From the NCBI GenBank assembly GCA_905221605.1, contig CAJNDS010002224.1:815023-845022 (forward strand): a stretch of DNA of 30,000 nt, written 5' to 3'. Shown here piece after piece: positions 8,441 to 16,972 of this stretch; within the stretch, counting starts at the first letter, position 1; each line of letters opens with the position of its first letter. The position numbers and the translations under genes were made by a program. This DNA comes from Symbiodinium natans (lineage: Eukaryota > Sar > Dinophyceae > Suessiales > Symbiodiniaceae). Under the pieces are notes generated by a model that saw nothing but the letters and a program-made list of their open reading frames with translations, did not search any database and was not told where the DNA came from.

Positions 8441-11400
8441 CTTAAGTCCATGACACAAATGCCATTGATCTGTCTGGCCCGGCGTCTATCAGATGCCTCC
8501 ACCTGCTCCATGATGCAACGCTCCGTCAGCATCCTAGCTGCGCCGCAGCGACTTTAAGGTTTAGGGCATGATCTCCTCTCACATTCCTTCGCCAAAATCT
8601 CTCTCTCTCTCTCTCTCTCTGGGTCCCGGATGGGCCTTGGAAAGGATTCAAGTATATACTACAAGGGTACATAGCGTGGCCTTTCAAGGGTGTAGGGTGC
8701 AGGCCCTAAGGGGGGTCCATGCACCTATATAGTATATACTTGGGCCCTACAGCTGCTGTATGGGAACCCCTTTGAGGCCCCCAAGTATTTAACCCTAACC
8801 CTAAACCCTAAACCCTGTTAAAGGTACATGAACCCTTATAGGGAGGGTTACCAAGGGACGCTCCGCAGTCCCTGCAGTAATGGACAGCTCTCTCTGCACG
8901 AATGGTCTGTTGAGCGGAGTGCGCAAAGAGAAAAAGAGAACACTCCTTGAGCCATTCAAACCCTTACAAAAGGGACTAAGGGCCTACTCTGGGTCCTAGT
9001 AGCCCTAAACCCTAAACCCTAAACCCTAAACCCTAAATAGGCATCAGCTCCCTCCTTGTGATCTTCTGCCAGCGCATGAGGTCCGCATCCGCCTTCTGCT
9101 CCAAGACGCTGGACATGGCCATGCTCGCCTGAGGAAACGGTTAGGGTTTAGGGTTTAGGGTTTAGGGTTTAGGGTTTAGGGTTTAGGGTTTAGGGTTTAG
9201 GGTTTAGGGTTTAGGGTTTAGGGTTTAGGGTTTAAGGTTTAAGGTTTAGGGTTTAGGGTTTAGGGTTTAAGGTATTTAGGGTTTAGGGTTTAGGGTTTAG
9301 GGTTTAGGGTTTAGGGTTTAGGGTTTAGGGAAGCCCACACATGCAGAGCTTGGGGTTTCGAGGGTTTGGGGTCGAATGACCTGAACTCCCCATTATAGGT
9401 CACCCCGCAGAGGAATTCGCCCGTAAATCTCACAAACTCCAATTTTAAGAACAAGCCCCCCCCACCCCACCCCCATTTATACGGCTTGATGACAAAGGAG
9501 TAAGGTGTACCTGCTGCCATGTGGCCTTGAGAATGGGAATACTTTCACGATGTTAGGGTAAGCCTAAACCCAAAACCCAAAACCCAAAACCCTAAATATT
9601 TCACGATGTTAGGGCTTTGGGTTTAGCATGTATGGACTCAGTACCAGCTCGACCTCCCCATTGCGCCTAGGAAAGCAGAGCTGCGGTTGAGGGTTTAGGG
9701 TTTAGGGTACGGTTCAGGGTTTAGGGTGTAAGGCACGGTTTAGGTGCCCTTTTTGGGATGTTACCGGGCGCCCTAGAATTTCGAAACCGAGGCAGAGGAA
9801 CATCGAACTCGAGTTCGTTCTCGTAGCCGTCCTGGCTGGCCACCTGCTGAATTGTCCTTGGCCAGCTCTAAACCCTAAACCCTAAACCCTAAACCCACAA
9901 CCCACAAAACCAAACCCTAAACCCTCAACACGCACCCCTAAACCCTACCGCCCCAGCCAGACGCCCTCATCTCCCCAGTGCCCCCACTCAGGGTACTCGT
10001 AAAATGGGCATGTCCTACAGTAGAGGCTACCCCATATGGTCCCAAATATGCACTAGCCTCTAGCCCTTCTAGGTTGGGGTTTAGGATTTAGGGTTTAGGG
10101 TTTAGGCTGTAGGGTTTAGGGTTTAGGGTTCAGGGAGGTCCGACAAAGGTACGTTGGAAAATCCAGGAAGTCCGGCACAGATACTTTGGAATAGGGGCTG
10201 GATAGGCCGCAGGCGTGCCAAGACCAAAACCGGAAACCCTCACCCCGGTCTCTACGCCCTAAGGCTCTGAGGCTGCCATAGGGCTTTGGGTTTAGGGTCT
10301 AGGGTTTGCGGTTTAGGGGTTTAGGGTTTAATCGGGTTTATGGCTAGGTTGACCTGAGCTGAGGACTTCTATGTTATGTTAGGCTTGGCTACACTACATA
10401 CGGTTGTGGTCTATCGTGAGAGCCTAAGTGTATTGAGGGCACGCCCAAACCCTGATAAACCCTAAAAACCCAGAAACCCTAAACCCTAAACCCCAAACCC
10501 TAAACCCTAAACCCCAAACCCTAAAGGCCCAGCTGCAAGGTAGCAGCCTCCAACTTCAGGCGCACGGTGCCGCGGAAGAACACGGCGCTGTAGGCCACCG
10601 CCGAGGCAAGGAGGTGCGACCGCCGGAATGGCTCTGTCAGGTCCTGCTCTCTGGTTTGCGATTTTTAGGGTCCAGGGTTTAGGGTTTAGGGTTTCGGGTT
10701 TGGGGTTTGGGGTTTAGGGTTTAGGGTTTAGGGTTAGGGAGAGTCTTACGGCTTGAGGGATCGCGAGACCCCTAAGCAACAACCCAAAAAGAGGCTTGGT
10801 AACCCGATTACAAGGGCACCCTGTTGGGGGGGTTGGTTTCTTTGTACCCTAAACCCTAAACCCTAAACCCTAAACCCTAAACCCTAAACCCTAAACCCTA
10901 AAACCAACAAAAAAGGAAGAGCACCGCTCTGGGCTACCAAGAGGGGGTTCGAGGGCTTATGGCGCGTGCCGCTGGAATGGACGATCAGTGGCAGCTCCAA
11001 GCAGAGGCAATGCTTAACTGGCTCTCAAGAAGAGGGTTTAGGGCCTAAGGGTTTAGGGTTTAGGGTTTAGGGCTTAGGGTTTAGGGTTTAGGGCTACTGG
11101 AATCGAAGAATTTATAGACGGATAGTTGCTGCATGGCTTTTTACAAGCCTCTCATAGAAACTACGAGCCTGTAGCCCCTCTAGGTTTCCCCCCATAAGCA
11201 AGGCTGTTTGGGGAAAATTAAGCCAAATTAAGGCGATGTAAGGGGGGAACCTAGGTGGGGGGGCGGGGGGGGGGGGGGGGGGGGCAGGGGGTTGAAAAGA
11301 GGGGGGCAGCAGAGAAACTGACATTCCCCCACCTTGTCCATCGCATCTGCCTTTGCTTGAGGGCCCATCGCGACGACCCGCACCACCGTCTTGTCTCCGT

Positions 11401-12602
11401 CGGAGTCTGCGAAGGACACGTACCGCCTGCTGATGCCACCATAAGTGTATAATGCAGCTGAGGGTACGACTCGGGGTATAAGGACCCCCCAGAAAATACA
11501 AGATACTAATCCCTATATTTTGCCCTTACGAGGAAGAACATGCTTGTTTTTTTGGGGTGTTCGTAAAAGCGAATAGACGATGACGAGGAGGTTTGCCCCG
11601 TGTAGATGTTTAGAGGTGGAGGTAGTCCCGCTTCGGGGTAGGGAAACCATGAGCCCCCAGAAGCCTCATCCCCTACGCCCCTCTCACCCTAAACCCTAAA
11701 CCCTAAACCCTAAACCCTAAACCCTAAACCCTAAACCCTAAACCCTAAACCCTAAACCCTCCACCCCGAAACGGGAAAAGGCACCCCGGAAGCCCTCCAA
11801 GTGGCCTGCTGGGCGTGAAGACCAAGTGCTGTTTCAGGATGAGGTACAGCAGAAAAGCGGGAATCACCAGGCAGTAGGATATCGCACATCCCAACCCGAT
11901 GGCATCAGCCTTAGGGTTTAGGGTTTAGGGTTTCGGGTTTGGGGTTTAGGGTTCAGGGTTTAGGGTTTGAGGGTTTTAGGGTTTTGGGTTTTAGGGTTTT
12001 GGGTTTAGGGTTCACGGCCCGAGGAGAGGGTGCACCAGAGGGTTTCCGTGTTCCGCGAAAGAGTGCAGGGTAGGGTTTTTGCACGAAACTACCCTGAGCC
12101 CTAAGCCCTACGCCCGAATCCCCCTAAACCCTAAACCCTAAACCCGGAACCCTGAACCCTGAAGTCGGGGCTTGAGTTACCAAGCCCAGAACCCCCACAG
12201 CAACCCGAAAGCACAAAAGCGCTACTGACGCCCTAAACCCTAAACCCTAAACCCTAAACCCTAAACCCTAAACCCTAAACCCTAAACCCTAAACCCTAAA
12301 CCCTAAACCCTAAACCCTAACCCTAAATGCCGCGGCCCTCAAGAGGGCTTCAGAGTTTAGAGTTTGGGACTTATAAAGGTTTAGGGCTTATAGGGTTGAA
12401 GGATTTTGAGATACCATGACCTACATCCTCCACCCCCCGCCCCCCCCCCCCCCCCCCCCCCCCCAACATACCCTAAACCCTAAACCCTAAACCTAAAGCC
12501 CTAAACTCTAAACCCTCATTCCCTCCCGCCCCAAGAAAATGGTCTGAGGCTCCGGCCCATGCTGCTTCACCAGCCGACTCAGAGCACAACACGTGGGGCA
12601 AC
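8441..12602 (-). CDS. Eight-exon partial gene with a membrane segment, unknown product
   Basis: In gene order the exons are 12602-12530, 11909-11806, 11426-11333, 10643-10548, 9867-9788, 9666-9645 (22 nt), 9128-9055 and 8533-8441. All seven junctions agree in phase. Donors are GC for exons 1, 2 and 4, GT for 3, 5 and 6, GA for 7 and 8; acceptors are all AG. Exon 2 encodes a hydrophobic segment (AISYCLVIPAFLLYLILKQ) followed by basic residues, so a transmembrane span with a cytosolic tail is likely. Exon 3 is YVSFADSDGDKTVVRVVAMG and exon 4 has a second hydrophobic stretch (LLASAVAYSAVFF). Exon 5 gives ASQDGYENELEFDVPLPR. Exons 7-8 (LMRWQKITR, MLTERCIMEQVEASDRRRAR, INGICVMDL) faintly recall a SEC14/CRAL-TRIO lipid-binding core, but that is weak. 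About 210 codons are seen; both ends are missing. Confidence 0.55.
8599..8620 (+). repeat. (CT)n microsatellite
   Basis: About 11 CT units inside the intron upstream of exon 8533-8441; on the gene's strand this is a GA run. Confidence 0.85.
8704..8790. mobile_element. MITE-like element, GGCCCATGCA subfamily, copy 1
   Basis: Shares CCCTAAGGG, CCATGCA, TATACTTGGGCCCTA and AGCTGCT with the element at 16354-16455, and loosely with the CCCTAAGGGTCCATG family. It lies inside an intron of the minus gene. The right end is eroded. Confidence 0.55.
9145..9330 (+). repeat. longest telomere-type tract, TTTAGGG orientation
   Basis: About 26 heptamers with three TTTAAGG variants and one frame break near 9270. 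On the minus-strand gene this is a CCCTAAA block at the 3' end of the intron before exon 9128-9055, and it ends only about 16 bp from the acceptor TTTCCTCAG. Confidence 0.95.
9311..9520 (-). other. Open minus-strand segment, uncertain
   Basis: A 69-codon minus-strand frame contains LEFVRFTGEFLCGVTYNGEF followed by RSFDPKP. It lies within an intron of the eight-exon model and could be an additional or alternative exon. A run of GGGG-derived Gly codons and a telomere-derived C-terminus count against the whole frame being coding. Confidence 0.2.
10077..10135 (+). repeat. telomere-type tract, TTTAGGG orientation, imperfect
   Basis: Seven to eight units with variants, in the intron between exons 10643-10548 and 9867-9788. 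Confidence 0.8.
10470..10525 (-). repeat. telomere-type tract, CCCTAAA orientation
   Basis: CCCTAAA units with interspersed CCCCAAA variants, immediately downstream (in gene sense) of exon 10643-10548. Confidence 0.85.
10675..10738 (+). repeat. telomere-type tract, TTTAGGG orientation
   Basis: About nine units with TTTCGGG and TTTGGGG variants, just upstream (in gene sense) of exon 10643-10548. Confidence 0.85.
10795..10941. mobile_element. MITE-like element interrupted by a telomeric tract
   Basis: Ends CTTGGTAACCC and GGGCTACCAAG are inverted repeats. Left-inner TTGGGGGGGTTGGTT pairs loosely with right-inner AACCAACAAAAAAGG, and the block CAAGGGCACC resembles the CTAGGCTGCCCAGTA family. 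The centre (10846-10902) is eight CCCTAAA units, so the repeat sits where the hairpin loop would be. Confidence 0.6.
10970..11036. other. Coding-like island, strand unresolved
   Basis: On plus an ATG opens MARAAGMDDQWQLQAEAMLN then WLSRR. On minus a phase-0 reading PVKHCLCLELPLI between GAGAG and ATC|GTCCAT would fit between exons 11426-11333 and 10643-10548 of the minus gene. I cannot choose between them. Confidence 0.3.
11257..11284 (+). repeat. G-rich / poly-G run
   Basis: Twenty-eight bases, all G except one C, adjoining the donor side of exon 11426-11333 (on that strand a poly-C run). Confidence 0.9.
11687..11760 (-). repeat. telomere-type tract, CCCTAAA orientation
   Basis: Ten to eleven perfect units, downstream in gene sense of the membrane-segment exon 11909-11806. 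Confidence 0.95.
12233..12325 (-). repeat. telomere-type tract, CCCTAAA orientation
   Basis: About 13 units, the last one shortened (CCCTAA). It lies in the intron between exons 12602-12530 and 11909-11806. Confidence 0.95.
12432..12464 (-). repeat. poly-C run
   Basis: A run of C broken by an A and one G, with 24 consecutive C at the end, in the same intron as the tract at 12233-12325. Confidence 0.9.
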
Positions 12603-12754
12603 CTCAATGCTACCCTAAACCCCAAACCCCAAACCCTAAACCCTAAACCCGAAACCCTAAACCCTAGACCCCAAACCCCAAACCCTCAACCATAGACCCC
12701 CGCACAGCTACCCAAGGCTCCAGGCGTCGGCTTGAAACCAGGACTCTTTTTTTG

Positions 12755-13300
12755 AAATTGGTGTTAGGGGTTGGAAAAAGTGTAAAAGGGGTTTAAAAAC
12801 GGTTTAAAAAGGGTTTAATGGGTTTAAAAAAGTTTTATTTTTGCTGTCCTTTTTTTTCTCTGGTTTTAGGTGTTTAGTCTTGTGAGCTTTTAAGGTTTAA
12901 GCTTTTCTGGTTTCAGGGGCTTGGGGTTCTACGGAATTCGGGTTTAGGGTATTTTGGGGTTTTGAGGGTTTAGGATTTTGAGGTTTAGGGTTTTAACGGT
13001 TTTGGGGGGTTTAGGGTTTAAAGGATTTATTTGTTCAAGGCTTCTCGTGTTTTAAGGATGGAGGTTTTTAAGGTTCAAGGCGTCAGGGGTTTTAGGGTTT
13101 TGAGGGGTTTAGATGTTTAAGGTTAAGGTTGTAGGAGCTTTGGAGTTTTAGGGTTTTGGGTTTTAAGCTTTTTTTTGAACTTGACAAGGTTTAGGTTGTT
13201 GAGGTTTAAGGTTTTAGGGTTTAGGGTTTCAGGGCTAAAGGGTTTGGGTTTTAGGCTTTTAGGGTTTAGGTTTTCAGGGCTTCAGGTTTTTGAGGTTTTT
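12755..13300 (+). repeat. T/G-rich decayed telomere-like region
   Basis: Spaced GGTTTAAAAA and GGTTTTAGGG units (for example 12780-12840) grade into irregular TTTTAGGG and TTCAGGG motifs. The frames over it encode Leu/Phe/Gly/Arg repeats and are artefacts. I see no gene from 12603 to about 13385. Confidence 0.7.
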
Positions 13301-13385
13301 AAAGGCGGGAAAGGTGACTATTTTGGTCGACCCACCCACCATTTAACCCCCGTCATGGGTTTAGGGTTTAGGGTTTAGGGTTTAG

Positions 13386-13473
13386 GGTGCTGTTCGGGTG
13401 TTTGACTGAGCGCGCAGCTGAGAACGGAAGGCATCCCCGCGCAAAGACGCGCCGTCTGCGAGGGGCAGCAAGG
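13386..13473 (+). CDS. Candidate exon, strand uncertain
   Basis: From a telomeric TTTAG|GG acceptor, plus reads VLFGCLTERAAENGRHPRAK and continues TRRLRGAA to a donor near AGG|GTCGTG or GG|GCAGCA. The second donor would be in phase with the exon at 13663. Minus is also open (LADGASLRGDAFRSQLRAQS), so the strand is not certain. Confidence 0.3.
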
Positions 13474-13504
13474 GTCGTGACTTGGGGGTTCCAACACAGG
13501 ACCT

Positions 13505-13662
13505 AGGGTTTAGGGTTTGTAAGGTTTAGGGTTTAGGGTTTAGGGTCTAGGGTCTAGGGTCTAGGGTCTAGGGTCTAGGGTTTAGGGTCTAGGGTCTAGG
13601 GTCGAGGGTCTGGGGTCTAGGGTCCAGGGTCTAGGGTCTAGGGTTTAGGGTTTAGGGTTTAG
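13505..13662 (+). repeat. telomere-type tract with homogenised GGGTCTA variant
   Basis: TTTAGGG units flank a block (about 13543-13640) in which most units are GGGTCTA. The local spread of one variant shows amplification in place rather than fresh telomerase addition. Confidence 0.85.
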
Positions 13663-16034
13663 GGTGTCGTACTTTCATGAGGAATACTCAATGGCGGCTC
13701 AAAGTCATCACAAAACTATCGACAAGGCACCCCCTCTTGGCTCTAAGCGCCCCTAAACCCTAAACCCTAAACCCTAAACCCTAAACCCTAAACCCTAGAC
13801 CCTAAACCCTAAACCCTAAACCCTAAACCCACATGGGTCCTGCGTCTGAGGCTTAAAGGGCACATCCGTCTCTTTTTTGTTCTTGCGCAGGCCGTAACGC
13901 CTACGCGCTTAGACTCCAGAACCCTCAAGCTGGGTTCAGGGGTGTAGGATCTAGGGTTTATTATTTATCAGGGCTTAGGGTTTAGGTTTAGGGTTTAGGG
14001 TTTAGGGCTTAGAGCTTAGGGCTTAGGGCTTAGGGCTTAGGGTTTAGGGTTTAGGGTTCAGGGTTCAGGGTCGAGGAGCCAACAAGCCTCTCTTAGGCAG
14101 GGGCTTCTGAGGGTTTAGGGTTGTAGGGTACTCAGGTGTGTAGGAGATGGATATTTCCCAAGAAAGGGGTTCCCCAAGTTTACGCCCTTCCAAAGAAGGT
14201 ACAACCCCATTGTTAGAAACCGCATAAGTGTCCTAAATCCTGAACCCTAAGCCCTGAACCCGAAACCCCATAAAACCGTAAGCCCTACGCTTTTATGGGC
14301 GTAGGATGTATGGTCTGTTCTCTATATGCTCCCTCTTTCCCGAAAAAGGACCGGGCGGGCCGCCTTGTAATAAGGACCTGAAAAGGGACCATAAAAAATA
14401 GGGTTTAGAGGATTTAGGGTTTAGGACGGAGGGTTACCCTAAACTAAACCCTAAACCCTAAACCCTAAACCCTAAACCCTAAACCCTAAACCCTAAACCC
14501 TAAACCCTAAACCCTAAACCCTAAACCGCGGATAGACGGCCCTGTGCCTCCATCCATCTGCTGGCAGTGCATGAGCTTGGCGCAGGATGAGGCTCCACCA
14601 ATGAAGAGCAAGGACAAGGCCTTCAACGCGAAGTTGACGCCTCAGAGTTTAGGGTTTAGGGTTTGAGGAGTTTGAGGGGCTTAGGGTTTAGGGTTTAAGG
14701 TTTAGGGTTTAGGGTTTGAGGAGTTTGAGGGGTTTAGGGGTTTAGGGTTTTAGACGGGGTTGAGGGTTTTAGGGTTTGGGGTTTAGGGTTCAGGGTTTAG
14801 GGCTTCGGGTTTGCCCTAAACTTGCCCTAAACCCTTCAACTCTCCAAACCTGCCAGTGTACAACACCCTACAGTCACCCTAAACCACGAACCTTTAATCC
14901 TAAACCCTAAACCCTAAACTCCAAACTCTGGAACCCACCCTTGCCTCGGCCAAAGCGGACGGCCTCCACCAGCACGCAGAGCACCAGCCTTGGCTGACAC
15001 CCTAAACCCTAAACCCTCAACCCTAAATCCTAAACCCAAAAAGTTAAACTCCTAAATCCTAAACCCAAAAAGTTAAACTCCTAAGAGCCAGTCAGAAGAA
15101 GGCCAAGCAGCAGTATCGGCAGCACGCAAGGGGCAACGAGGGCGGAGAGCGTCCGGGCTGTCCTCTATCGAAGGATCCCGCTAAAGTAAGCTTAGGTTTA
15201 GGGTTTAGGGTTTAGGGTTTAGGGTTTAGGATTTAGGGTTTAGGGTTTAGGGTTAGAGGGATTTTCCTACACCCTAAACCTCATCCCTAAACGCGATGAA
15301 CCCTAAAACCCTGAACCCTACATCCCCAGAACGAGGACCCATGTAGGGAAAATTCGAGGCTACGTAGTGATGTTGTGCGTGCTTGCGCGCGGCGCCCGCG
15401 GGCAGCGAGCACGTCCTGGACCGTGCGTTGTTTTCCTGGTCGCTTGTCGCTTCGTGGGCGAAAATCGCGCAAGCCCTAAACCCCAAACCCTAAACCTGAA
15501 ACCCTAAACCCTAAACCCTAAACCCTAAACCCTAAACCCTATACCCTATACCCTAAACCCCAAACCCTACCCTAAACCCTAGCAAGCCCAAGCCTAGACC
15601 GCGCCATCCTCGAAATTCTCATCGTTCTTTTGGCTTCTGAGTGGGTTCGCGACATCTAGGATGGGCTATTAGGCCTTACAATCCCCAGAGTCAAGCCTGC
15701 AAAAGCTGTCGTCGCTTTTGGACGTCTGGGCTCACACGGTCGCTCCTTGTTTGGGGTCTGCGCTGGCATAACAGTAGGGATTCAGAATGAGGGCTTCTGG
15801 TTCATAATACAACCCGATTATCAGTATTATCAGCCTAAATTCCTAACCCTACACCCTACATAAACCCTAAACCCTAAACCATATAAACCCTAAACCCGGA
15901 ACCCTAAACCCTAAACCTAAAGACATGAAAGGCACACCGGCTCCTCCCGTAGGCACAGTCGAGACTGAGCGCGTCGCGAAGGCCGCCGGCCGTGAGCTGG
16001 AGCCATTGGACATACTCCTTCAATTCAAAGGATA
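13663..16034 (+). CDS. Plus-strand multi-exon gene cluster, unknown product
   Basis: Candidate exons: 13663-13726, 13891-13933, 14568-14646, 15088-15185, 15583-15640, 15689-15773 and 15923-16034. The acceptor of 13891 is textbook: a pyrimidine run then TTGCGCAG. Junctions 13726/13891, 14646/15088 and 15640/15689 agree in phase; others need an unseen exon. Donors include GC (13727), GTAAGC (15186), GTGGGT (15641) and telomere-derived GTTTAG (14647, 16035). Peptides include SYFHEEYSMAAQSHHKTIDK, VTPTRLDSRTLKL, EAPPMKSKDKAFNAKLTPQ, KKAKQQYRQHARGNEGGERP, LDRAILEILIVLLASE, VVAFGRLGSHGRSLFGVCAG and VETERVAKAAGRELEPLDIL. No family recognised. It may be one gene or two; individual exons are better supported than the whole chain. 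Confidence 0.45.
13752..13830 (-). repeat. telomere-type tract, CCCTAAA orientation
   Basis: Eleven units with one CCCTAGA, within the intron ending at the acceptor before 13891. Confidence 0.95.
13970..14070 (+). repeat. telomere-type tract with GGGCTTA variant block
   Basis: TTTAGGG units surround about four consecutive GGGCTTA units (14008-14043), another locally spread variant. Confidence 0.85.
14440..14527 (-). repeat. telomere-type tract, CCCTAAA orientation
   Basis: About twelve units ending some 40 bp before the acceptor of exon 14568-14646. Confidence 0.95.
14647..14810 (+). repeat. telomere-type tract, TTTAGGG orientation, imperfect
   Basis: Begins at the donor itself (CAGA|GTTTAG). 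It contains a duplicated block with TTTGAGGAGTTTGAGGGG (14661 and 14715). Confidence 0.85.
14939..14993 (-). CDS. Candidate minus-strand exon inside the plus cluster
   Basis: Between TGTCAG and AAGG|GTGGGT the minus strand reads PRLVLCVLVEAVRFGRGK, a hydrophobic then basic segment. The plus strand is open too (TLASAKADGLHQHAEHQPWL) but has no nearby acceptor. If real, it belongs to an overlapping or nested gene on the other strand. Confidence 0.35.
15024..15081. repeat. 29-bp tandem duplication
   Basis: Two exact copies of a 29-bp unit (CTAAATCCTAAACCC then AAAAAGTTAAACTC), just before the acceptor of exon 15088-15185. Confidence 0.9.
15195..15258 (+). repeat. telomere-type tract, TTTAGGG orientation
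   Basis: Eight to nine units immediately after the GTAAGC donor at 15186. Confidence 0.9.
15287..15472. other. GC-rich coding-like island, strand unresolved
   Basis: Two minus-strand frames are open (RDFRPRSDKRPGKQRTVQDV; ACAIFAHEATSDQENNARSR), as is one plus frame (VMLCVLARGARGQRARPGPC). High GC keeps all of them free of stops. It may hold one exon of the plus cluster between 15185 and 15583. Confidence 0.3.
15475..15582 (-). repeat. telomere-type tract, CCCTAAA orientation
   Basis: About 14 units with CCCTATA and CCCCAAA variants, running into the acceptor CCCTAG of exon 15583-15640. Confidence 0.9.
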
Positions 16035-16092
16035 GTTTAGGGTTTAGGGTTTAGGGTTTAGGGTTTGGGGTGTAGGGTTTAGGGTTTAGGGT
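16035..16092 (+). repeat. telomere-type tract, TTTAGGG orientation
   Basis: Eight units starting at the GTTTAG donor after exon 15923-16034. Confidence 0.9.
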
Positions 16093-16094
16093 AG

Positions 16095-16170
16095 CTTATT
16101 GGGGTCCTTTTTGTATATTGGGGTCCTTTTATAAGGGAATCCTACTATTTGGTCCCCTGCTTTCGTAAAC
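16095..16170. mobile_element. MITE-like fragment, AACGGACCCCCAATATA family (reverse orientation)
   Basis: TTATTGGGGTCCTTTTT, ATAAGGGAATCCTACTATTT and GGTCCC match, in reverse complement, the elements at 27670-27753 and 29756-29846. Confidence 0.5.
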
Positions 16171-16353
16171 CTAGGGGCCTCAATTAATTACGGTAGGGGT
16201 TTTGGGGGTTGTTATAGTATAGTTATATGGGGACCACAAGGGGCTACTAGTAATCAATAAGCCGAATCATAGAAGGCTTTCGGCTTGGGGTTTCGTCGGT
16301 GTCCGGGTTGAAGCTATAGGGCTTCGGGTCCCAAACCCAACAGCTCTAAGGCT

Positions 16354-16455
16354 TCCTAAGGGCCCATGCAACTGTTTAGCATATACTTGGGCCCTAAAGC
16401 TGCTACATGGAGGCCCAAGTATATACTATATATCTAGTGTAAAGGTTCTTGGGTA
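16354..16455. mobile_element. MITE-like element, GGCCCATGCA subfamily, copy 2
   Basis: CCTAAGGGCCCATGCA, TATACTTGGGCCCTAAAGC and TGCTACATGG match the element at 8704-8790. The internal arms ATACTTGGGCC and GGCCCAAGTAT pair. From 16456 to 16660 I see only an open plus-strand stretch (KLPKVGIKELPEALCEVG, near 16480-16535) without clear splice sites. Confidence 0.55.
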
Positions 16456-16809
16456 CCCCAAAGACCATACTACGCAAGGCGTGTGAGCAAGTTACCCAAA
16501 GTGGGAATCAAAGAACTCCCGGAAGCTCTATGTGAAGTAGGTTCTAATTTTATTTAAGGGCCTACATTGCTAGCATCCCCAGAAGGACACCCAATACCTC
16601 ACACTCACCAATATTTATAAAGAGCCACACAAACACTCACCAAGAACAGTGATTTTGGCCTGAACCCTAAACCTAAACCCTGAACCCTGAACCCTGAACC
16701 CTAAACCCTAAACCCTTGGGTTTTAGGTTTTGGGGCTTGGGTTCCGAGGCTGCCCTCTTAGATTCCCGGCCTGTGCATGGGGGACCTGAGGGGGGTTCAA
16801 GGAAAAGTC

Positions 16810-16935
16810 CCCTATAAACCCTATTAAACCCTATTAAACCCTATAAACCCTATAAACCCTATAAACCCTATAAACCCTATAAACCCTATAAACCCTATAA
16901 ACCCTATAAACCCTAGGCCTTAAACCCTAAACCCA
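16810..16935 (-). repeat. 9-bp telomere derivative CCCTATAAA
   Basis: Ten to eleven near-perfect CCCTATAAA units, period 9, passing into normal CCCTAAA at 16918-16940. The same 9-bp derivative appears, more decayed, at 4915-5280. Confidence 0.9.
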
Positions 16936-16972
16936 AAACCCTAAGCTACAGGGGCCCATTTGGGAAAGTCTC

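Noticed and set aside
11112-11501. 129-codon minus-strand frame across 11112-11501
   Set aside because: It includes a poly-Pro stretch from the poly-C run. The better reading is the shorter exon 11426-11333 in another frame, with clear splice edges and matching phase.
13175-13378. Leu/Phe/Gly/Arg frame
   Set aside because: It derives from decayed TTTAGGG repeats (GFRVSGL-type translation).
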